Positions 56,037-64,000 of a DNA stretch of 64,000 nt are shown here, one piece after another. Origin of the DNA: Guadua angustifolia (lineage: Eukaryota > Streptophyta > Magnoliopsida > Poales > Poaceae); NCBI GenBank assembly GCA_036346375.1, contig CM070514.1, forward strand, positions 11,932,463 through 11,996,462, written 5' to 3'. Both the position numbers and the translations under genes were made by a program. How positions within the stretch are numbered: the first letter of the stretch is position 1; each line of letters opens with the position of its first letter. The notes under the pieces were generated by a model, which saw only the letters and a program-made list of their open reading frames with translations, was not told where the DNA came from and searched no databases.

Positions 56037-59000
56037 TGTGAGACCCCAGATTTACCATCTGGAACCTCCTGTGCATATCCGTACTAGTCCCTGATCAGTT
56101 GCTAGTACACACAGTGAAGTAGTGATAATCGTAACCAGAACATTGTATTAAACGATAATAAACTGAAGTACTGATCATATGATCACTTATTACAACCGCA
56201 AGTCAGAAGACCTACAGCACCACACAGCGGAAGACAACAAATAAAAAGCCCAACTCATTCGCCACAGGCAAACGACCGGAAACGCACACCTACTCCTCAG
56301 GCTCGCCCTCCTCGAAGCCACAAGCGAAGAACTCTTCCTCCTCAGCGGTATCCTCAAACAGCTCTGAAGAGGTTGAATTGTAGCACGTGAGTACAAACGT
56401 ACTCCGCGAGTCTGGGAAATTATGCAACATGCGGGGCTTTCCAAAGAGAGGCTTATATGGTTCATTTTGCACAAAGCAATTTTTATTAAACAATACATGT
56501 ATAATTTTTGTAAAGCAGTTTTATCAATTATTTGTAACATTCGAAATTTATTAATCTTTGTAGTGATGGTTCTAACCACCATCACTCAGTATACAGGCTC
56601 TATCCGCACAATTTAAAAGATTGTGATAAACCATTCAATGACTCCATCCGTCATGATTTTAAAACAGGTTTCAACCAGTACTGAATTCTATCCGAGAGTT
56701 CTAACCACTCCCGAATTCCCAAATCCACAATTTTCAAAATTAAAAACAACCAAGTCTACCAGTATGAAAGCATTCTTTGCCCGCTCTTGACCGTGAGCAC
56801 GGCTATTCGAATAGTTTATTTACTCTGCAGAGTTTGTACACTTTACTCACATGACATGATCAACCCTTGGTGCCATGCAATTAACACACTTCCTTTGGTG
56901 TGTCGATAGAGCAATCATGACAAGGCTTTTACATTGTAACAATTTAACCCGACTCGACCCACTAAGGTTTCACCGCTGAAGGGTTCCATCCACCCAGTCA
57001 GAAGCCCCCTCTTGCGCCGTGTGGGAATAAACCATTCTGCCTCCATCCGGCACCCACATCCAACCATCCGGCGAGTCTAAGTTAAATTACTACAAATTAA
57101 TCGGCCAGGTCAGAGCCCATTTGACATGTGGTTGCACGGTAATGCTTAGAATGGGCAGTCATAAGCGTCGGTCCTTAAATTGATTAGGGCGGCTTTCACA
57201 AACCAGAACCAGTGCTCTATCCGCACCCGCCCGATAAACCATTCCGCCCCAATCTAAACCATTTTTATTTTATTTTTATTTTGCAATCACAGCAGTAAGA
57301 ACTTTGCTACAATTCTCAAATCATATTTTAAATCATACTTTTGATATAATCCCACCCGTAGGTCATTTAATCAATTTTTGCACTAAGCAAAACTACCGTT
57401 CTAACCATCAAATGTCACAATATAAATTAGGCATGACATAGCAAAGCGTCCTAAGGTTACAATTAAACATGGATATCAACAATCAAGGAGATGATAACAA
57501 TTCGGAATAACTAACAATCTATATTTGACATACGGTTATAAAGATAGCCATGCATGTTTACAAAACATTGTAAAACATTTACAAACATGGGATCAAAATG
57601 CATCAAGGAGACTTGCCTTCGTCGATGAGATGTGATGCGCTGCACTGAAGGTCTTCTCCTTCATCGGCGACTACAGCAGCTTCTTCGACTACGCGCAAAA
57701 CGATGCACAAAAATAATAAAATAAATTTAACCGAAAATAAAAATTATAATAAAAATATTGGCAGATAGAGAATGAATTTAGATAAATTTAGTAATTGGAA
57801 TCACTCGATTCGGAGTTACGACGGAGGAGAAACAATTGTTTGAATTCTCCAAATCCTGAAAATTGAAAACCGAGGAATATTCCTTTAGAATCTTTCTTTT
57901 TCCAGCATCTCCTGGTTTCTCTTGAATCTCCTCCATACGGGTCCCACACGTCATTGAGTCTTGCTTCTTCTTCCCAAATGCTTGTACAGAGAAATGCAGA
58001 GAGCAACAGCGCATGGAAGGAATGGAGAAAAGGCCAAGGGGAGCAATGCCGGTGGAGGGAGCAGGCACTTGGCAAGCAAGGCGGTGACGTGACGTGGAGG
58101 CTATGGCGCCGTCTTTGGCGGCACAGAGGAGGCGGCAGACAGTAGCAGGCGGCAGGCAGGAGTCAAGGCTACAGCAATGGGTTCGGCGAAAGCACGGCGA
58201 CGGCGACGATGCAAGGTGGGCAAGGTCTTGGCGAGCAAGGCGAAGCCCATGCGCATGGTGGCCGGCGGCGAGGAGCACAAGAACAGCAACGAGGAAGTAA
58301 AACCGGCGACCAAAATCGAGCCGGCGGCATGACGATCAAATCCGCACAAAAACTCGAAATTTCGCGAAACGAAAGAGAGCATCGCGTAGAGAATGACAAG
58401 GTGATTCTACGGCTAAAAGGAATTGCACTAGAAGTTACCGGATTAGAAGGAATCGACGACGAACGGAGCGACGGCCGACGACGAACAAACTCGAAATCCG
58501 GGATCAAACTGCAACGAAAATCAAATCCAATTGAATGGTTGTGATCACGGAGGCAAAAGGCACAAAGTGACGCGGTTGGTTTGTCTAGAAACTCACCAGA
58601 GTAAGAGATGGCTCGCCGGTGTCTTTGGAGGACGCCGGGCGTCGGGTTTTCTCGAGTTTTGGGATGGGAAACGGCACGGAATCAGCAGGGAAAGGTGATC
58701 ACGGGATAGAGGATGTTGGGACGAAGATTTGCGAAGTGGAAGCTCGTCGTTTCGTGGAGAAACGGCCGAGTTATGGAGGTTTGAATGCATTTCGGTTTCT
58801 ACTCAATTAATCTAATTCCGGCGAGATTAAGGACTAACGAAGATGAAAAATGGATTCTCCTCATCAATACCTTTCCAACGGATCTGGCCTTGTTCAATTT
58901 GGTGGAGAAAATGAGAAGTTATGGTAGAGTAAAGAGGAGACTTCATGCACATACTTGAAACGTTCTCTCTGGAATTTGCACGATCAGAGGTTGAAGATAA

Positions 59001-59520
59001 ACAGTGCTCGCTAGGTGGCAGCTCCTCATTGGTCAGAAGAAAATGAGGATAAATCGCGCATGGAATAAAATAGCAAACGTGATCTAAAAATTTTGGAAAA
59101 ATTTCTAAAAATACTAGAGATTATTTGGAACTTAATAAAATTAGTTTCACTAAATTTTGATGAATTTTGGAATTTAGATTATTCCAGAACGAATATACTG
59201 ATTTTGATGAAAGACTGCGAGAGATAAAATACCAGAGGGATTCTATAAATCTTGGAAAAATTTCCAAAATCATTATAGAATATTTGGAACCTATTTCAAT
59301 AGGTTTTGAGATTTTTAGAGTATTTTGGAACTCGGGTGAAATTTCGTATAAGGACCGGAATTGAAAATTTTGACTTTGCGGACGATCAAGGATTGAACTC
59401 CAATTTCGGAAGGATATGGATGCCAGGTTAATTAGAACACCGAGAAAAATCCAAATTTTGAATTTAATTATTTTAAATTAACTTTTAGCAAAAACCCGAA
59501 ATTGGGGATGTTACAGTTCC
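56032..59520. repeat. Probable GCTCC/GTTCC target-site duplication
   Basis: GCTCC (56032-56036) and GTTCC (59516-59520) flank the LTR ends and differ at one base. The array context on both sides supports this reading. Confidence 0.65.
56037..59515 (-). mobile_element. Solo LTR of 3479 bp, chromodomain-element type
   Basis: It begins TGTGAGACCCC and ends AATTGGGGATGTTACA, nearly the closing sequence of the chromodomain-element LTRs. Its first 250 bp keep the same layout of motifs (CTAGTACACAC, TATGATCACTTA, CAGCGGAA) as 17494-17720. It lacks any internal domain. By analogy the sense strand is minus. A GC-rich block at 57950-58320 yields overlapping open frames on both strands, as in the related LTRs, and I do not treat them as genes. 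Confidence 0.82.
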
Positions 59521-60010
59521 TCTCTGGGCTCTGACGATGCACGTTCGGCCGCCGGTTGGATGGAGCCAGCCTGGGTTCCTCTCTGGACTCTGGAGATGCG
59601 TGTTCGGCCGCCGGCTAAACGACGCTTCGAGCGACCGATTCCTCTCCTCCAATGATGCGTGTTTTGCCCAGCTCCCGACAATGCATGTTCCGCCCGACGC
59701 TCCGGCTGCTGATGCGCGTTTTGCCCGGCACTCCTCTGGCGATGCGCATTCTGCCACGCACTCTGAGTGGCCGATAACTCTTCTCAGGCCTCTGCCGCCT
59801 ATCGGTTACTGCTTGTTCAGCTCGGTGCACGCTAGCACCCTCGACCGGATCTCCGGTGCTGTCGATGTCGGCGTCTTGCGGCGAAGTTCTTACAATCGGC
59901 CACCTGCCGCGTGGTCACGCTCGCCCATGCATCTACCGCCCACAGTCGCCTGTACGTTGGTTTGCTGCCTGCGAGACGACATCGACATTGTTCGTCTCTC
60001 GGACTCATGG
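59516..60010 (+). repeat. GC-rich degenerate repeat, right part
   Basis: Variants of (C/T)TCTGG(A/C)GATGCG(T/C)(G/A)TTC(G/T)GCC occur at about 59530, 59590, 59655, 59680, 59710 and 59738, spaced about 25-65 bp, plus a second GGATGGAGCCAGCCTGGGTT. A 158-codon open frame (59537-60013) spans the array but has no domain; its repeated DAR/DAH-type residues reflect the DNA repeat. Confidence 0.6.
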
Positions 60011-60708
60011 TGATGAGCTACAGTAAAGGATGCCGAGTACTGTACCAGATGAAAGCCCATGAGAGTAAGGGAGCCCGTGTCTAATTTTGATGGCACACTT
60101 GCCTGGCAGTATTGTTTTTTACTTTTCTTCTTACATCTTACTCACAGTTATCAGTTTCTAAACCTGCCGATTTGCCGTCATGGCGCCATATCTTTGCTTC
60201 TTTTTGGCGTTGAAGATACTAGGAGGAGAGGGGTTCGGTCGACCAGAGGTGGGGCTAGCGCCCCAACCAGCCTCAATGGTGGATCCGCCTCTGTGTATGT
60301 ATTGCTATCAAAACATGGGATTGGAATTGAAATCAATTTTAGTTTTGATTTATCGAGGGTAGTTTCTTTATAAATTTACTTTGCTTCTAGATAGGTACTA
60401 GTGTCCGGATGTACAATGTGACATATGCATCAGCACAACATTGGTAAACCATACATTCAATAATTGTGAACGACGTGCCACAAAATGTGCAAAAATAAGT
60501 GCAATGTCATTGAGATTAGGAAACTATAAAAAATTCTCACTGAAAATTAGATAAATACCAAAAATATAGAACTAAGGTATGATTTAAAACTACTAGTTTA
60601 GGTTATTCAAATAAAACAAATTCATGGTGTTACAATGTTATAACATTTAAAAGAAATAGTGGTAACCATCAAAGATAAGCCCATGCAACATTATACAATT
60701 TCACATGT
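60011..60708. other. Spacer, no gene seen
   Basis: AT-rich DNA with only short open frames. GGGGCTAGCGCCCC (60251-60264) is a perfect 14-base palindrome of unknown meaning. Confidence 0.4.
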
Positions 60709-62560
60709 GTAGGATCAAGGATAACCGACTAGAGGGGGTGAATAAGAGGTTTCTAATTTTTTTGATTCTAATTGCAATTAAAAAAATCACTAAGCAAGAA
60801 TTGAATTTTTTGATAATTTACAACTAAGTTCTTTAGTAATCACTATGCTCTTCAACAATTCAAGAATAAGCAAGAAAAGGTTCTAATCACAAAGATTTAC
60901 TCAAATTATTATAATTGTAAATTTGTGCACACGAATGAGAAATGCAAACCACAAGAGAATGAGACAGACAAATTTTATCCCGTGGTCTCGGAGACTTGCT
61001 GATCTCTCCTAATCCATGTTGAGATGACTTGACAAACTTCATGTCAGCTCCAACCTCTTGAGACTTTCTCGATCACTAAGATAGTTCTTCCCCACTCTGG
61101 ATAGGTGAATTTCAGCCTTCACAACTTGCCGGACTTCTTACAATCTTCGTCAAGAAGCTCACCGCGTACAAACACTTCCAATCCGTCTAGGAGGCGGTAA
61201 TCTCCCAAGAGAATAGAGTAATGATGTTTGCTTGAAGATGAATCAAGTGTCTAAATGGCTCAAATCTATATGTAACATTTGAATACTTCTTGCTCACTCA
61301 AAATGAGAATTTTAATGCACTTGTGAGTAGAAAAGACTTGCTAGAGCTCAATATGTATTCAATTAGTCACCAAGAGCTTCTACTAAGCAGGTGTGGGGTA
61401 TTTATAACTCCCACCCACTATTCCAACTGTTGGGGGAGATATCTTGAAAAATCAAGAAATCTAATACTACAGGCGTGCAAAGCCCGGTAGTACTGGGTTA
61501 GTCCCAATGGTCAATTTTTGAGCAATTAATGCGGTGGGAAAGAGCCGTTGAAAAGGTCCTGTACTACCGGCGCACAAAGTGCGGTAGTACCAACTTTCAG
61601 AAGGGGAATAGCTCAAAGGTAGCTCATTCTGGAAAATGAGTACCGGCTTTTAAAGTGCGGTACTGCCAAGACCCCGGTACTACTGGCATTATGCCTATGG
61701 TAGTACCGACTTTAAGAAGCTCAAGAAAACACCCTTTTCTGTAAAAAGACTACCGACCATTTGATCAGTACTTTCGCATTTACAGTAGTATCGTAGTTTT
61801 AACTCTGGTAGCTTTGATTTTGAAAATTTAGGTAAAAATCAGAAAAGAGCTTCTTTGGAAAATAGGTATCGTAGTACAAACTGTGGTACTACTGCCCTTG
61901 CGGTACTACCATGAATATACTTGCGGTAGTACTGTATTTGCTGAAAATGCACATTTTTCTTACGGCTTAAGTTCTAATGCAACTAGAAAAGATTAATCTT
62001 CAGAAGAATGAGCCATATAATACATTAATCACCTTCAAACTACTAGTCATTATTCCCCCTTGATAGTACGACATTTAACCTATCAATCCGACGTTTTTAC
62101 TTCTACCTCTGAGATCGGTAAAAAACTAGATAAAATGTCCTTAAACTACATATACCTTGTCCTTCCTTGATCTTTTAGTTCCTTTCAAAGAATATATTTT
62201 CTTGCATGAACTTCAAACTTTTTATGGTGCCAACGCGAGGACCAATCTATTCTTACAAGCTTAAGAGAAATTGTTAGTCCTTTAACACAATTGTCATTAA
62301 TTACCAAAACTTAATTAAAATAGGGGCCTAGATGCTTCGATATTCCCCTTTTTGGTAATTGATGATAAACTTAATCAAATAAAGAATTTTAAGAAGTTGA
62401 GTTTGAGTATTCATTTAGCTTAAGACAAAATGAATATTCCATGATTTGATGATTTGCTTTGATTGGAATTTTACCTTGTTTTAAATTTAGTGGATAAGCA
62501 CTAAAGTAAGATAATATTCAAAGCAAGCACAAACATTTTGAAAACTCCCCCTAGATATGT
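60709..62560 (-). mobile_element. Copia (Sirevirus-like) LTR-type region
   Basis: The left edge, TGTAGGATCAAGGATAACC followed by GACTAGAGGGGGTGAATAA, is the complement of the TTCACCCCCTCTAGTC ending common in grass copia LTRs. The right part (62265-62350, minus strand) has GTTTTGGTAATTAATGACAA and GGACTAACAATTT, typical of the start of such LTRs. No PBS follows the left edge, so it is probably solo or broken. The right limit and duplication are uncertain. A cluster of GGTAGTACC-like motifs lies at 61485-61945. Confidence 0.55.
61485..61945. repeat. Cluster of (C)GGTAGTAC(C)/GGTACTACC motifs
   Basis: More than ten variants of GCGGTAGTACC, GGTACTACT and TACCGGC occur within 460 bp on both strands, often as PyTACCGGC-x8-12-GCGGTAGTA pairs. 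They could form short hairpins. Confidence 0.7.
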
Positions 62561-62722
62561 GCACAGAGATAATGAGAGGAATTCATGCACAATTTGAGTA
62601 TATGTTTTTGGAAATTTTGGTGGAGTTTCCTCGATATGAGTGGTTCAAGGACAATCATGATAGATATAATCAACAAAATAATAATAAAAGGCATTTAGCA
62701 TTTGAGAATATTAAGCATTCGA

Positions 62723-64000
62723 GTATGGGAGATGAAGGTGACCACTATCAAGGACACTACCGACGTATCGACTCAAACTCTTGATGGGCTTTATTCTCGA
62801 CTCAAGACTCATGAGATCGATGTCGTCTCTCGTAACATGAAATCTTAGTCGATGGCCTTGGTCACTGATCCCGTTGGATCAATTTCTGATTCTTATGCTT
62901 GTTTCTCCCTCTCCGTCGTTTGCGAGTTAAGCAATAACCAATTGGAAAAATTTTCAGAAAATGAGCTTACCCTTTTGACTCATAAATTCTCTCATACATA
63001 CAAGAGGGTGAGAGAGAGGAAGAGAGATAGCATGATCACCTGCTTCGAGTGTGATGGCCCCAACCACATTCAAGCGAATTGCCTTGAGCTAGAGAAGGAC
63101 AAGAACAACTCCGTCAGTTCGGAATAGAACGACAACATCAATAAGAACCGCAATAAAAAGCCTCCAGTTTGTGACCCAATGCGTGAGAAGAAGTACCACA
63201 ACTTCTCGAAAAACAAGAAGCTCTTCCACCACATCCTCGCCGTGCTTGACAACATCAACCTCTCCGACATAGAAACCTAGAGCGACGAGGGCAAGGATGA
63301 TCCACAAGAGAAGAAAGGTGGCGACGACTTCATCAGCATGTGCTTCTTGGCCGACGCGAATGGCATCAACGACTCTGAGCTCTACAGCGATACGGACGAG
63401 GTACCCTCCTATGACCAGCTCAATGAAGCTTTCCGCAAACTAGAAAAATTTCATGTTAGAGCTAAGTGTATGGAGCTTGAGAAGGTAGTAGGTACCTTGA
63501 CTCGGGAGTTAGCTTCTCTTAGATCTTCTCCTTCCCGAGTCACTGATGACTATTCTTTGTGTGATGCCCTGCTGATGGAGCTAGAGAACCTAAGGACTAT
63601 GCATGATAGTGTGTTGTCTGAACTAGATAGTCTTAGGTTGAAAGATGCTTGCAATGAATCTACTAATGCTATGTCTTTAAATGCTAGTTTTCTTCATACT
63701 CACTCTATTCTCTCATGTGAAAATTGCCCTAAATTACTTGTTAAGATTGATGCCATGAACACTCACCTTAGAAAGCTCTCAATTAGAAATGATGAACTTG
63801 AAATGCATACGTCTAAGGACCCAGTTAGCTCATGTGAGGGCTGTAAGCAACTAAAATTTGACAATGAATCTTTATATGTCAAGTGTGCTAAACTTGCTAC
63901 GGACTTACTAATTAAGTCACAAGAAAATTGCTTGGGATGTGCTGTGATTGAGGGGGACTTGTATGAAATCCAAGTCGAACATAGGAAGAAGCTTGAGGCC
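62723..64000 (+). pseudogene. Sirevirus-type copia gag, continues beyond window
   Basis: One plus-strand frame can be read from about 62723 to the window edge with only three TAG stops (62846, 63125 and 63278). It opens with the capsid end (MKVTTIKDTTDVSTQTLDGL, FSENELTLLTHKFSHTYKR). A gag zinc knuckle CFECDGPNHIQANC follows (63041-63082, C-x2-C-x4-H-x4-C complete). Then comes a long Leu/Glu-rich, coiled-coil-like part with C-x2-C pairs (CENC, CEGC, CLGC at about 63720, 63826 and 63930). This order is characteristic of grass Sireviruses. All stops could derive from single base changes. The protein would package the element RNA. Confidence 0.85.

Noticed and set aside
57778..58544. Overlapping open frames of 90-166 codons on both strands
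   Set aside because: They fall in the GC-rich block of a solo LTR; no domain and no splice logic.
1..64000. CRISPR arrays, rRNA, tRNA or organelle insertions
   Set aside because: The regular repeats seen (40-bp and 90-bp arrays) are directly adjacent tandem repeats in LTRs without unique spacers, and no RNA-gene or organelle signature was recognised.

Overview
This window looks like repeat-dominated intergenic DNA of a plant nuclear genome, most likely a monocot and probably a grass. The evidence is the mix of families: Ty3/gypsy Tat elements, chromodomain (Tekay/Del-type) elements with LTRs of about 3 kb, a Sirevirus-type copia element, a CACTA end, hAT and Mutator-like MITEs, and two unrelated L1-type LINEs. 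I found no intact host protein gene, tRNA, rRNA or CRISPR. Almost every coding stretch is a decayed retroelement polyprotein with in-frame stops (often CAG to TAG) and frameshifts.

Layout. 1-3440: AT-rich relics with weak MITE-like and LTR-like signals. 3444-6380: a CACTA left end split by a 937-bp solo LTR with a perfect AGAAC duplication. 6402-9099: a 5'-truncated LINE with a poly-A tail and an 18-bp target duplication. 9709-12714: the left half of a short-LTR gypsy element (LTR, PBS, gag, protease, start of RT), cut by an LTR-like segment at 12715-14095. 14095-29790: a minus-strand Tat element (Tat-1), itself split by a complete chromodomain element (17494-27322, ATATG duplication) and by a 715-bp TRIM-like element (28771-29485, GATAC duplication). 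29795-46600: a Sirevirus-type LTR split by a second, nearly complete minus-strand Tat element, Tat-2 (30041-44756, ATACC duplication), which is in turn split by a 3.4-kb solo LTR (35146-38534, GTACC duplication). 46600-56030: a quieter stretch with two hAT-type elements, a possible promoter and non-coding transcription unit (48750-51650), a long inverted-repeat locus (52415-53515), a LINE relic and a Mutator-type MITE. 56037-59515: another solo LTR of about 3.5 kb inside a degenerate GC-rich repeat. 60709-64000: a copia-type LTR-like region, then a Sirevirus gag that runs off the window.

The most notable object is in Tat-2. Downstream of its pol, on the opposite strand, lies an accessory gene that I can read as six exons separated by five GT-AG introns. 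It encodes a domain resembling the plant 'putative gypsy type transposon' family (Transposase_28), an acidic linker and a coiled coil, and it converges tail to tail with pol. Target-site duplications allow most insertion events to be placed in relative order: Tat-1 and the Sirevirus LTR are old, the chromodomain element, TRIM and Tat-2 came later, and the solo LTR inside Tat-2 later still.
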